DNA from: Saccharopolyspora dendranthemae
GTDB taxonomy: Bacteria; Actinomycetota; Actinomycetes; Mycobacteriales; Pseudonocardiaceae
NCBI RefSeq assembly: GCF_007829955.1
Contig: NZ_VIWX01000005.1
Location: forward strand, 1 to 64,000
Reading direction: 5' to 3'
Length of the DNA stretch: 64,000 bases
Part shown: positions 43,207-53,211 of the stretch, piece after piece
How the letters are laid out: the number at the start of each line of letters is the position of its first letter
Numbering within the stretch: position 1 is the stretch's first letter
Notes under the pieces: model-generated
The model's database searches: none
The model's input: the letters and a program-made list of their open reading frames with translations, nothing else
Told to the model about the DNA's origin: nothing
Position numbers and translations under genes: made by a program

Positions 43207-44142
43207 TCAGTTCTGGGTGGGGTCGGCTCCGTTGAGGGAGGCGTCGTCTTCTCTGCGGACCTCGGAGATGTCGCCCGAGCCCGCAGTCTCGGCGAGGGGC
43301 TGGACGGAGTTCCGGAAGGTCTCCAGCGCGTCGAGCTCCCGGCGCCGAGCCGAGACGAAGCGCTGCAGGTGCGTGCTGGAGAGGTTGACCGCGTCCACCG
43401 CGTTGGTGGCCGCGCGCTGCGAGCGAACCGCCTGGCTGCGGACCTGCTCGATGTCCTCGGCGAGGGTGCGCTCGGTCGAGGCGAACATCGCCGCCGAGGC
43501 CAGCACCGCGAAACCCGTGGGGCCGCAGAGGAAGACCCGCTTGCCCAACAGCCACGACAGCAGCTGCGGGTCGGTGTCCAGGGCCGCGACCACGGCGGCG
43601 TCGGAGGGCACGAACATGATCGAGCCGTAGATCGCATCGGCCCAGCGCTGGTAGCCCTTGCTCGCCAGCTCCGTCGCACGGGAGCGGATGTTGCGCACGT
43701 GCACCCGCAGGGCGTCGGCGCGCTCCTCGGCGTTGTCGGTCTCCATCGCCTCGGCCCACACCGCGAGACTGGCCTTGGAGTCCACCGGGACCTGCCGGCC
43801 TCCGCCGACCTCCAGCACCATGTCCGGACGTGCCGCGCCGCCGCCGGCCAGGTCGGTCTGCAGCGTGAAGTGGATGCCCTCCCGCAGGCCCAGCGACCGC
43901 GCGGTCTCCACCAGCACCTGCTCGCCCAGCTCGCCGCGTCCGGTGATCGAGGCGAACGCGACCTCGTAGCGCCGCAGCGCGGCCTGCTGCGCGGTGCTGC
44001 GGGCCCGTTCGGCCTCCACCATCCGCAGCGCCTCGTCGGCTCGGCGCGCGCTGTCGCCGTACAACCGCCAGATCAGCACCAGCGCTGCCGCGACCAGCAG
44101 GATCAGCACGACGACGAACCCGGCCAGAACCCCAGTCCCCAC
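43207..44142 (-). CDS. rmuC: DNA recombination protein RmuC
   Basis: A 311-residue membrane-anchored protein, GTG 44142 behind GGAGG. One N-terminal helix (VGTGVLAGFVVVLILLVAAALVLIWRLY) and a coiled coil precede the RmuC nuclease-like core, with RGELGEQVLVETARSLGL, RPDMVLEVGGGRQVPVDSKASLAVW and IYGSIMFVPSDAAVVAALD. It is shorter than E. coli RmuC. RmuC limits rearrangements at short inverted repeats. It is divergent from sbcDC, another palindrome-processing system, with a 28-bp palindrome between them. Confidence 0.9.
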   Translation of the reverse strand: MGTGVLAGFVVVLILLVAAALVLIWRLYGDSARRADEALRMVEAERARSTAQQAALRRYEVAFASITGRGELGEQVLVETARSLGLREGIHFTLQTDLAGGGAARPDMVLEVGGGRQVPVDSKASLAVWAEAMETDNAEERADALRVHVRNIRSRATELASKGYQRWADAIYGSIMFVPSDAAVVAALDTDPQLLSWLLGKRVFLCGPTGFAVLASAAMFASTERTLAEDIEQVRSQAVRSQRAATNAVDAVNLSSTHLQRFVSARRRELDALETFRNSVQPLAETAGSGDISEVRREDDASLNGADPTQN

Positions 44143-44217
44143 ACGACCTCCATCCCGAAGAGCAGGCCCGGCAATCATCCAAGACCCCACCGACAAGATC
44201 ACCTCGGCACGCAGGAC

Positions 44218-44245
44218 CATTCGAATTTCGCGCGAAATTCGAATG
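44218..44245. repeat. 28-bp perfect palindrome, family 3 copy 2
   Basis: Perfect 14-bp arms, left arm CATTCGAATTTCGC, centred in CGCGCG. It is placed between the divergent rmuC and sbcD genes, so a regulatory role is possible here, unlike the convergent copy at 26064. Confidence 0.88.
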
Positions 44246-44370
44246 CCCCGGGACGAGCGCTGATCGCGGTTGGTGATCGTGAGCGCACGCTTCGAGGCGA
44301 GGGCGTGCGACACGCCGAGGTTGCCCGGGGGGTCGAGCGCGGTAGATCGGGACGCCGCTAGCTTGGTGCC

Positions 44371-45552
44371 ATGCGGGTACTGCACACCTCGGACTGGCAC
44401 GTGGGGCGGACGTTCCACGGCCGTGACCTGCTCGGAGATCAAGAGGCCGTGCTGAGCGGACTCGCCGACCTGGTCACCGAGGAGCAGGTCGACGTCGTGG
44501 TCGTCGCCGGTGATCTCTACGACCGCGCGGTGCCCTCCGGCGAGGCGGTCCAGGTGTGCGTGCGCGTGCTCGCCCGCATCCGCGAGGCGGGCGCGCAGTT
44601 GGTCATCACCTCCGGCAACCACGACTCCGCGCCGCGCGTGGGCGCGTTCGCCGAGTTCGCCGCCGCGGGCGGGCTGCACCTGCGCACCCGCATCGACCGG
44701 CTGCACGAGCCGGTGCTGATCGACGACGAGCACGGTCCGGTCGCCTTCTACGGCATCCCCTACCTGGAGCCGGATCCCGCGAAGCACGCCCTGAAGGCCA
44801 GCGCCGACGCGCCCGGGGCGAGCGCGGAGATCGAAAGTCGCGGCCACGCGGTCGTTCTCACCGAGGCGATGAACCGGATCCGCGCCGACCTCGACGACCG
44901 TCCACAGGGGACTCGCTCGGTGGTGCTCGCGCACGCGTTCGTCACCGGCGGTGAGAGCAGCGAGTCCGAGCGCACCATCGCCGTCGGGGGAGTGGAGCAG
45001 GTGCCGGGTTCGGTCTTCGACGGCGCGGACTACGTCGCGTTGGGCCATCTGCACGGCCAGCAGACGCTTGCCGAGCACGTGCGCTACTCGGGCAGCCCGC
45101 TCGCCTACTCGTTCTCCGAGGCCAGGCAACGCAAATCGGTGTGGCTGGTCGACCTCGGAGCCGACGGGCTCGCCGAGGTGCGCCGCCGCGAACTGCCGGT
45201 TCCGCGCCGTCTCACCACCATCGAGGGCGAGCTCGTCGAGCTGCTGGAGAACCCGGAGCACGCCGACGCCGAGGACTGCTACGTCTCGGCGACCCTGACC
45301 GACGAGGTCCGCCCGCTGGAGGCCATGCGCCGCCTGCAGGAACGCTTCCCGCACGCGGTGCACCTCGAATGGCGACCGGCGACCGGCAAGGCCACCGCGC
45401 CGTTGCGCTACGCCGAGATCGTCCGCGGTCGCGACGACAACTCGCTCGCCGCCCGGTTCGTCGAGGACTGCCGGGGTGCCGAACCCACCGACTCCGAGCG
45501 CGCCCTGATCGACGAGGCGCTGCACGCGGTCATCGCGGAAGGACCGGAATGA
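44371..45552 (+). CDS. sbcD: Exonuclease SbcD (Mre11-like)
   Basis: A 393-residue metallophosphoesterase nuclease. The metal sites are TSDWHVG (residues about 7-13), VVVAGDLYDRA, ITSGNHDS and the later ALGHLHGQQ. It works with SbcC to open hairpins and cut palindromes at replication forks. The stop overlaps the sbcC start (ATGA). The upstream gap of 230 bp to rmuC contains the palindrome at 44218. Confidence 0.94.
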   Translation: MRVLHTSDWHVGRTFHGRDLLGDQEAVLSGLADLVTEEQVDVVVVAGDLYDRAVPSGEAVQVCVRVLARIREAGAQLVITSGNHDSAPRVGAFAEFAAAGGLHLRTRIDRLHEPVLIDDEHGPVAFYGIPYLEPDPAKHALKASADAPGASAEIESRGHAVVLTEAMNRIRADLDDRPQGTRSVVLAHAFVTGGESSESERTIAVGGVEQVPGSVFDGADYVALGHLHGQQTLAEHVRYSGSPLAYSFSEARQRKSVWLVDLGADGLAEVRRRELPVPRRLTTIEGELVELLENPEHADAEDCYVSATLTDEVRPLEAMRRLQERFPHAVHLEWRPATGKATAPLRYAEIVRGRDDNSLAARFVEDCRGAEPTDSERALIDEALHAVIAEGPE

Positions 45553-48503
45553 GGCTGCACAGCCTGGAAGTCACCGCTTTCGGTCCGTACCGCGACCACC
45601 AGGTCGTGGACTTCGATCAGCTCGGGACCGACGGGTTGTTCCTGCTGCACGGCGACACCGGCGCGGGCAAGACCACGCTGCTCGACGCCATCGCCTTCGC
45701 GCTCTACGGTGCTGTTCCCGGCGCGCGCAACGATGCCAAGCGGCTGCGCTGCGACACCGCGGCCGACGAGGTCAACACCAGCGTCGTGCTGGAGCTGACG
45801 ATCCAGGGCCAGCGGTTGCGGCTGGAGCGGAGCCCCGAGTATCAGCGGCCCAAGAAGCGCGGCGAGGGCTTCACCACCCAGCAAGCCAAGGCGTCGCTGA
45901 CCTGGGTCGGAGGCGCGCCGACGGCGCAGCCGCCGGAGGGGCTGACCCGGATCGACGAGGTCGGCCGCACGGTGCAGCGGTTGCTGGGCATGAGCGTCGA
46001 GCAGTTCTTCCAGGTCGTGATGCTGCCGCAGGGCGAGTTCGCGAAGTTCCTGCGCGCCGACACCGGGGAGCGGGAGAAGCTGCTGGAGCGGCTGTTCGGC
46101 ACGGAGCGGTTCGGCGAGGTCGAGAGCTGGTTCGTCGAGCGCCGCCGCGAGCGCCGCCGCGCGCTCGAAGCGCAGTCGCAGCAGGTCCACGAGCTCAACG
46201 CCCGCATCTCGCAGGTCTCCGGCGTCGAGCAGACCTCCGAGGTGGGCGACGAGAACTGGCTGGAGGACATCGAGAAGCAGGCCCTCCGCGATCTGGAGAG
46301 CACGCGCGTCGAGCACACCCGGCTCCGCAGGGAACGCGACCAGGCCCAGAAGGCGCTGGACGAGAGTCGTGCGCTCGCGGAGAAGGTCCGCCGGGTCCGC
46401 CAGGCCAACACGACGCTCGCCGAGATCGACGCCCAGCGCGCCGAGCACGATCAGTGGCGGGCCGAACGTGCCGCGGCCTCGCGAGCGGTGCCGGTGATCT
46501 CGGCCCGCCGGACGGCCGATCGCGCCGAGCAGGACCGGGACCGGGCGCAGGCCGAGGTCACCACCTGGGCTTCCCGCTGCGAGGTCGATCCCGCGGCCCC
46601 GCTGGACGATCTGCGCGCCCGCGCGGGAGCCGAGCGCGAGCAGGCCGGTGCCCTGGCGCAGCTGATCCCCGAGTCGCAGCAGCAGGAATCGGATCAGCGC
46701 GCGCTCGCCGAACTCGCGGCCAAGACCGCGGCCGACGAGAAGCGGGAGGCCGAACTCGTCGAGCAGCGCGACGGGCTGCCGGAGCGGATCACCGAGGCCC
46801 GCAGACGCGTCGAGGAGGCCAAGCACGCCGAACTGCGCCTGGACACCGTGCGCACCCGGGGCACCGAGGTCGCCGCGCTGCTGACCACCGCGCGCGAGAT
46901 CCCCGGTGCGCAGCGCGAGCTGGAGTCCGCCAAGAGCCGCGCGCAGCAGGCCGTCGACGCCCACCAGCAGGCCCGAGACCGGCTGCAGGAACTGCGATCT
47001 CGTCGCCTCGCGGGCATGGCCGCCGAACTCGCCGCCCGGCTCAGCGACGGCGACCCGTGCCCGGTCTGCGGCTCGGCCGAGCACCCGTCACCGGGGCAGC
47101 CGGTCGACGACCAGGTGCGCGCCGAGGACGAGGACGCCGCCCAGCAGGCCGAGCAGCGCGCTCAGGCCGAGCGGGAACGCCTCACGACCGCCGCGCAGCA
47201 GGCCGAGCAGCAGGTGGCGAACCTGCGCGACCGTCTCGGCGAGCACGACGAATCCGAGCTGGCCGAAGAACTGGCGCAACTGCGCGAGGAGAAGAACCGG
47301 CTGAGCGAGACCGCCGCCGCGATCGCCGGCCGCGAAGCGGAGCTCGGCAAGCTGGAGTCGGCGACCGACGAGCTCGCCGAGCAGATCTCGGCGCTGCGCA
47401 GCAGGATCGCCGCGTCCGGAAGCGAGAGAGCCGCGCTCACCAAGGCGATCGAGGAGCGCGAAGCGCGGTTGCGGGACGGGAGAGGCGATTTCGACACGAT
47501 CGCCGATCGCCGCGCGCACCTGCTCGACGTCGCCGACAAGGTGGAACGGCTCATCGCCGCCCGGACGGCCCGCGACGACGCCGAGCAGCGGCTCACCGAG
47601 GCCCGTTCCGGGCTCGCGGAGGCCGCCACCGCAGCGGATTTCGCGAACGTCGACGAGGCGCTCGCGGCCGAGCGGGACGAACGGCGCATCACCGAGCTGG
47701 ACGAGTCCCTCGCCGAGGTCGACCGCCGCGCCGCCGGTGCGCGCGAAGCGCTGGCCAGCGCCGACCTGTTCGGCGTCGACCCGGAGACCGACGCCGGTTG
47801 GGAGCGGGCGTCCGAGGCCGCGACCACCGCCGGCGAAGCCGCCGAGCGCGCGGCGGCGCTGGCGCACCGCTCGGAGCAGCGACACACCGAGCTCGCGGGC
47901 CTCGCCGAGCGGTTGCGCGCTTCGTGGGCGCAGCTGGGCCCGGCGATGGCCGAGCACGCGGAGCTGGAGGCCCTGGCCGACGTGGTCAACGGGCGAGGTC
48001 AGAACGCGCGCAAGATGTCGCTGCGCGCCTACGTCCTGGCCGCCCGGCTGGAGGAGGTGGCGGTCGCGGCCACCCGCCGCCTGCAGCGGATGAGCGACGG
48101 TCGCTACTCGTTCGTGCACACCGATGCGGCGGGTGCCCGGGGCACCCGCGGCGGCCTCGGCCTGGACGTGCTCGACGACTACTCGGGCAAGGTCCGCCCG
48201 GCCAAAACCCTTTCCGGCGGCGAATCGTTCCTGGCCTCGCTGTCGCTGGCGCTGGGTCTGGCCGACGTCGTCGCCGCCGAGACCGGTGGCGCGCTGCTGG
48301 ACACGCTGTTCATCGACGAGGGTTTCGGCACGCTGGACGCCGACACGCTCGACCTGGTCATGGACACGCTCGACGAGCTGCGCGCGGGTGGCCGGGTCGT
48401 GGGTCTGGTCTCCCACGTGGAGGAGATGCGGCAGCGCATCGCGGTCCGGCTCCGGGTCCGCAAGTCCCGCCAGGGCTCCACCCTCGAACTCTCGACGTCC
48501 TAG
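45549..48503 (+). CDS. sbcC: SMC-like ATPase SbcC (Rad50-like)
   Basis: A 984-residue protein. The N-terminal half ATPase has Walker A HGDTGAGKTTLLDA and QVVMLPQGEFAKFLRA; a long coiled coil is interrupted by the zinc-hook CPVC in DGDPCPVCGSAEHP near residue 504; the C-terminal half ATPase has the signature TLSGGESFLASLSLALGLADVV and Walker B LDTLFIDEGFGTLD. Length is normal for the family. Co-translated with sbcD. A 32-bp palindrome follows 37 bp after the stop. Confidence 0.95.
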   Translation: MRLHSLEVTAFGPYRDHQVVDFDQLGTDGLFLLHGDTGAGKTTLLDAIAFALYGAVPGARNDAKRLRCDTAADEVNTSVVLELTIQGQRLRLERSPEYQRPKKRGEGFTTQQAKASLTWVGGAPTAQPPEGLTRIDEVGRTVQRLLGMSVEQFFQVVMLPQGEFAKFLRADTGEREKLLERLFGTERFGEVESWFVERRRERRRALEAQSQQVHELNARISQVSGVEQTSEVGDENWLEDIEKQALRDLESTRVEHTRLRRERDQAQKALDESRALAEKVRRVRQANTTLAEIDAQRAEHDQWRAERAAASRAVPVISARRTADRAEQDRDRAQAEVTTWASRCEVDPAAPLDDLRARAGAEREQAGALAQLIPESQQQESDQRALAELAAKTAADEKREAELVEQRDGLPERITEARRRVEEAKHAELRLDTVRTRGTEVAALLTTAREIPGAQRELESAKSRAQQAVDAHQQARDRLQELRSRRLAGMAAELAARLSDGDPCPVCGSAEHPSPGQPVDDQVRAEDEDAAQQAEQRAQAERERLTTAAQQAEQQVANLRDRLGEHDESELAEELAQLREEKNRLSETAAAIAGREAELGKLESATDELAEQISALRSRIAASGSERAALTKAIEEREARLRDGRGDFDTIADRRAHLLDVADKVERLIAARTARDDAEQRLTEARSGLAEAATAADFANVDEALAAERDERRITELDESLAEVDRRAAGAREALASADLFGVDPETDAGWERASEAATTAGEAAERAAALAHRSEQRHTELAGLAERLRASWAQLGPAMAEHAELEALADVVNGRGQNARKMSLRAYVLAARLEEVAVAATRRLQRMSDGRYSFVHTDAAGARGTRGGLGLDVLDDYSGKVRPAKTLSGGESFLASLSLALGLADVVAAETGGALLDTLFIDEGFGTLDADTLDLVMDTLDELRAGGRVVGLVSHVEEMRQRIAVRLRVRKSRQGSTLELSTS

Positions 48504-48540
48504 ACCTCCGTCGAAGTGCTCGGTCCCCATCTGCGTGGGA

Positions 48541-48572
48541 GTGGGGGAAGTTTTCATGAAAACTTCCCCCAC
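48541..48572. repeat. 32-bp perfect palindrome, family 2 copy 2
   Basis: Perfect 16-bp arms, left arm GTGGGGGAAGTTTTCA. It differs from the core at 16107 only by one compensated base pair (C-G to T-A). It lies between the convergent sbcC and ogt genes. Confidence 0.92.
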
Positions 48573-48618
48573 ACACCCACACAGGGCACCCGCACCACCG
48601 AGCAGGACGATGGAGCTC

Positions 48619-49119
48619 CTAGGTGTTCTGGCGCTCGTGGGCCAGCAGCCAGCGCTTCTTGTCGGAGCCCCAGCGGAACTCGCCGACGGAGCCGTCGCTG
48701 CGCACGATCCGGTGGCAGGGCACGAACAACGCCGCGGCGTTGCGCGAGCACGCCGTCGCCGCTGCGCGGACCGCGCGCGGTTTCCCGGTGAGACCGGCGA
48801 ACTCGGAGTAGCTGAAGGGCTTTCCGGCCGGAACGGTGCGCAGCACCTTCCACGCGTGCTGCAGGTAGGGGCCGGACTCCTGGTGCACCGGGATGTCGTC
48901 GACCGCCTCGAGGTCGCCCTCGTGGTAGGCGGTGATCGCCTTGGTGACCGGGCCGAGGTCGTCGGCCTGCACCAGTTCCTCGAACATCAGGGACGGGGCG
49001 ACCTGCGGCAGAAGGTCGTCCGTGAAAGCCGTCCAGCCGGAGGCGAGCACGACGCCGTCGGCGTCCACCACCGCGCAGAACGGTCCCGCCGGAGTTTCCA
49101 CAGTGGACCACTTGATCAC
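48619..49119 (-). CDS. ogt: Methylated-DNA-protein cysteine methyltransferase
   Basis: A 166-residue suicide repair protein that takes the methyl group from O6-methylguanine. The acceptor Cys135 is in FVPCHRIVRSDGSVGEF, with TACSRNAAAL and GLTGKPRAVRAA before it. GTG 49119 overlaps the TGA of the upstream alkA gene (GTGA), so the two alkylation-repair proteins are made together. The open frame upstream to 49227 is only the alkA overlap. Confidence 0.93.
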   Translation of the reverse strand: MIKWSTVETPAGPFCAVVDADGVVLASGWTAFTDDLLPQVAPSLMFEELVQADDLGPVTKAITAYHEGDLEAVDDIPVHQESGPYLQHAWKVLRTVPAGKPFSYSEFAGLTGKPRAVRAAATACSRNAAALFVPCHRIVRSDGSVGEFRWGSDKKRWLLAHERQNT

Positions 49120-50621
49120 GATGACTCCCAGTCTTCGAAGGGTTCTTGCCGCGTCGCGGGTTCGGGCGACGCGGGCGGCCCGGTGCTCGCGTTCTCCCAC
49201 AGCAGCACGCCGGCGTAGGAGCGCCACGGGCTCCAGCGCTTGGCATGCGCCGCGAGGGCGGTGGGGTTCTCGGGGATTCCTAGCAGCCCAGCACCCCGCC
49301 TCAACGCGAGATCACCGGAAAGCAGCACATCGGGTGCTCCGAGCACGCGCATCGCGACGTAGCTCGACGTCCACGGCCCGACGCCCCGGATGCGCTCCAG
49401 GTCCTCGCGCAGTTCCGCCTCGTCGCGCCCGGCGTGCAGGGCGAGCTGCCCGCCGGCGACCGCCACCGCCACGTCCCGCACGGTTTCCGCACGTCGCCGG
49501 GGTCCCGGCAGCGCTGCGGCCGCGTGCTCGGCGAGCGCCTCGGCGGTCGGGAACAGCCTGGTCACCCCGCCGTCGGGGTGCGGCAGCGGCTCGCCGAGCT
49601 CGGTGACCAGCCGTTCGGTCGTGGCGCGCGCGGCGGCGACCGAGATCTGCTGCCCGATCACCGCCCGCACCACGATCTCCAGCCCGTCCACCGCGCCCGG
49701 CACGCGGACGCCGGGGGAGCGTGCGGCCGAGCCGCGCAGCAGGGGGTCGGAGCCGAGCACCTCGTCGATCGCGACCGGGTCGGCGTCGAGGTCCAGCAGC
49801 CGGCGCAGCCTGGCCACCGCGCTGCCGAGGTCCCGCAGGTCCGACAGTCGCAGGGTGCAGGCGACGTGCTTGTCTGCAGGGCGCAGGGCGGCGGTGGCGG
49901 TGCCGTGCGGGAGGCGCAGCGACCGGGTGTAGGTCCCGTCGTCGAACTCCTCCAGCCCGGCCAGCGCCCGTCGCGCCAGGAAGCGCAGCACGCCGGCGAT
50001 GTCGCACGGCGTCCGGAACGGCAGCCGCAGGTGCACCGTTCCGGCTCCGCTGGGCGTTCCGCGCTTGTGCCCGCGCAGCTCGGTGGGCGTCCGGCCGAAG
50101 ATCTCGCGCATGGTGTCGTTGAACTGCCGCAGGCTCGCGAAGCCCGCCGCGAACGCGACGTCGCTGAACGAGATGTCGGTCGTCTCGATCAGCACCCGCG
50201 CCGCGTGGGCTCTGTTCGCCCGCGCCAGCCCCAGCGGACCGGCACCGAGCTCCGAGGTGAGCACCCTGGTGAGGTGCCGTTCCGAGTAGCCGAGCTGGTC
50301 GGCCAGGCCCTGCACCCCGCAGCGGTCGACGACGCCGTCGCTGATCAGCCGCATCGCCCGCCCCGCGAGGTCGGCACGCAGGTCCCACTCGGGAGACCCC
50401 GGCACGGCGTCCGGCAAGCAGCGGCGGCACGCCCGGTACCCGGCGGACTGCGCAGCGGCGGCCGTCGGGTAGAACTCGCTGTTCGCGCGTTTGGGCGTGC
50501 GCGCGGGGCAGGACGGCCGGCAGTAGATTCCGGTCGACCGCACGGCGTGGATGAAGCAGCCGTCGAACCGCGCGTCACGCGCGGCCACGGCCCTGAACGC
50601 ATCCTCTGTTCCCACCAGCAC
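49116..50621 (-). CDS. Ada-type regulator fused to AlkA DNA glycosylase
   Basis: A 501-residue fusion. Residues 1-80 are the Ada zinc domain with four cysteines (IYCRPSC and ACRRC), which accepts methyl groups from phosphotriesters; residues about 85-185 are an AraC-type helix-turn-helix (LADQLGYSERHLTRVLTSE, SDVAFAAGFASLRQFNDTMREIFGRTPTELR); the rest is 3-methyladenine glycosylase with the helix-hairpin-helix LERIRGVGPWTSSYVAMRVLG and the acid LLSGDLALRRG. It should sense alkylation and activate its own operon with ogt. GTG 50621 is used; GTG 50615 is an alternative. Confidence 0.92.
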   Translation of the reverse strand: MLVGTEDAFRAVAARDARFDGCFIHAVRSTGIYCRPSCPARTPKRANSEFYPTAAAAQSAGYRACRRCLPDAVPGSPEWDLRADLAGRAMRLISDGVVDRCGVQGLADQLGYSERHLTRVLTSELGAGPLGLARANRAHAARVLIETTDISFSDVAFAAGFASLRQFNDTMREIFGRTPTELRGHKRGTPSGAGTVHLRLPFRTPCDIAGVLRFLARRALAGLEEFDDGTYTRSLRLPHGTATAALRPADKHVACTLRLSDLRDLGSAVARLRRLLDLDADPVAIDEVLGSDPLLRGSAARSPGVRVPGAVDGLEIVVRAVIGQQISVAAARATTERLVTELGEPLPHPDGGVTRLFPTAEALAEHAAAALPGPRRRAETVRDVAVAVAGGQLALHAGRDEAELREDLERIRGVGPWTSSYVAMRVLGAPDVLLSGDLALRRGAGLLGIPENPTALAAHAKRWSPWRSYAGVLLWENASTGPPASPEPATRQEPFEDWESS

Positions 50622-50727
50622 GTCACCGATGCTCCCAGCGCGAAGCGGCCCTTCCTAGCGGGAATCGGACACGGTGGGGACGACCGGGCCCGATGGTCCG
50701 GGAGCGGAACGCCTAAAATCCCCAGGC

Positions 50728-51807
<1,080 letters not shown>

Positions 51808-51851
51808 TCAGCGGCTGACGTGGGGAACTGCACACCGGGTCGGGTGTGCGG

Positions 51852-52673
51852 TTACCAGATCGGCGGTGTCGGCCGCGTGCGCGCGGTCCCGGTCAGCGGC
51901 TCAACGGTGGCGTGCAGCGGTGGAATCCGGTCGCGGAGCACGGTGATGCCCAGCGGGATGAAGACCAGGCAGACCGCGACACCGCCGCCGAGGACGCCGA
52001 AGACGAGGTCGCTCTCCTTGAGCACGCCCATGAAGACCCAGCCGAACGACAGCAGCAGGGCGGCCCGTCCGAGGCCGATGACGCCCGCCCGGAAGGCGCC
52101 GATCACCAGCAGCACGATGCCGACGAGCGCGCCCAGCGCGGCGGTGACCGGGATTCTCCACAGGCCGTAGGACAGCTCCGCGTACGAGTCCAGCACGACC
52201 TGGGTGGCCTGGTCGAGGCCGAGTGCGTCGACCAGCCGGAACGCGGTCAGCTCGACGCCGGAGTAGTAGAGCCGGGCGAACAGGGAAGTGGCGAAGAGGG
52301 TGCCGCCCCACCACCCCAGTCGCGGGCAGCGTGCGGCCACAATCCGGGCGAAGGTCAGCACCGCGGGGAACAGGAGAATCGTTCCACCCGCGAACAAGGC
52401 GTAGCCCGCCGTCACCAGCGCGGGATCTTGGGCGTAGGCGGCCAGCTCGCGCGGGGCGGCGAAGTTCTGCGCATCGAAGTGCGCGCGTTGCTCGGAAGTG
52501 AGACCGGAGAACTGGATGGCGAGGTGGCGCACCAGCAGGCCGGCGAACCACACCAACGGGCCGATGATCATCGTCGTACCGCCGATGATCCTGCCCGGAA
52601 CCCACGTGTTGGTGTGTTCCTGAACTGGCCAGAAGCCCTTCGTGCGCAGCGATTCGAACGATGCTCGTGTCAT
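51852..52673 (-). CDS. Multi-pass membrane protein, unknown function
   Basis: A 273-residue protein from ATG 52673. About seven hydrophobic segments are visible, among them IIGGTTMIIGPLVWFAGLLV, VTAGYALFAGGTILLFPAVL, ALGALVGIVLLVIGAFRAG and VFGVLGGGVAVCLVFIPLGI. The N-terminal RASFESLRTKGFWPVQEHTNTWVPGRIIG is hydrophilic. I do not recognise a family. It lies alone on the minus strand inside the segment bracketed by the duplicated ychF tail, which suggests it was added to this locus. Confidence 0.78.
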   Translation of the reverse strand: MTRASFESLRTKGFWPVQEHTNTWVPGRIIGGTTMIIGPLVWFAGLLVRHLAIQFSGLTSEQRAHFDAQNFAAPRELAAYAQDPALVTAGYALFAGGTILLFPAVLTFARIVAARCPRLGWWGGTLFATSLFARLYYSGVELTAFRLVDALGLDQATQVVLDSYAELSYGLWRIPVTAALGALVGIVLLVIGAFRAGVIGLGRAALLLSFGWVFMGVLKESDLVFGVLGGGVAVCLVFIPLGITVLRDRIPPLHATVEPLTGTARTRPTPPIW

Positions 52674-52786
52674 GGTCTCAAAGAGTATTGGCCCGGAGCA
52701 CCCGCTGTGATCGGATTGTTCACCCATCAAAGTAGGGGTTCTTCCGGAGGGACGAGCACCCTTCGGCGCTGCCCCAGATCACAACG

Positions 52787-52830
52787 ATGGTCGACGGCGA
52801 CGTCGTGGAGTTCTGCTTCAACGTCTGATC
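52787..52830 (+). repeat. 44-bp direct repeat of the ychF 3' end, copy 2
   Basis: Encodes a stub reading MVDGDVVEFCFNV-stop against MVDGDVVEFRFNV-stop in ychF. There is no coding sequence upstream, so it is a remnant. The probable native ychF terminator follows directly at 52845. Confidence 0.93.
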
Positions 52831-52844
52831 GATCTGCGAGGTGG

Positions 52845-52874
52845 CCCCGGGCTTCGGTCCGGGGTTTCTCTTTT
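52845..52874 (+). terminator. Intrinsic terminator, probably the original ychF terminator
   Basis: Stem CCCCGGGC/GTCCGGGG (one G-T pair) closed by a TTCG tetraloop at 52853-52856, followed by TTTCTCTTTT. It sits 15 bp after the duplicated ychF tail. Confidence 0.88.
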
Positions 52875-52894
52875 GCCCCGGTGGGCGAGCGGGT

Positions 52895-53143
52895 TTACTT
52901 GCGCACGAACGTGCCGCGGCCTTGAGTCCGGATGACCAGGCCGTCGGTTTCCAGGGCTTTGACCGCTTTCACCGCGGTCACGGTGGCCACCTGGTAGATG
53001 TCCGCGAGCTCGGTTCCGGAGGGGAGTCGGCTTCCTGCCGCGAGTTCGCCGGATTCGATGTCGGTTCGAAGGTCGTCAGCGATTTGACGCCAGACGGTGA
53101 CCGGGCCGTCCCGTTCGATCCGGTCCGTTCGGCTGTCCCACAT
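52895..53143 (-). CDS. Short GntR-type DNA-binding protein
   Basis: An 82-residue protein that is almost only a winged helix: PVTVWRQIADDLRTDIESGELAAGSRLPSGTELADIYQVATVTAVKAVKALETDGLVIRTQGRGTFV, the GntR pattern. No effector domain follows, so it may be constitutive or respond through a partner. It is divergent from a small unknown gene, and the gap between them holds three 10-bp repeats in helical phase that could be its operator. Confidence 0.85.
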   Translation of the reverse strand: MWDSRTDRIERDGPVTVWRQIADDLRTDIESGELAAGSRLPSGTELADIYQVATVTAVKAVKALETDGLVIRTQGRGTFVRK

Positions 53144-53160
53144 GCGAACAACTGTCTTCC

Positions 53161-53210
53161 ACCGCAGTTAAGCCTGCTGGATGACATAAGACCGCAGTAG
53201 ACTGCAGTAG
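53161..53210. promoter_or_regulatory. Phased 10-bp repeats, candidate GntR operator
   Basis: ACCGCAGTTA (53161), ACCGCAGTAG (53191) and ACTGCAGTAG (53201) start 30 and 10 bp apart, so all lie on one face of the DNA. They lie between the divergent short GntR gene and the gene at 53212. Confidence 0.6.
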
Positions 53211-53211
53211 A

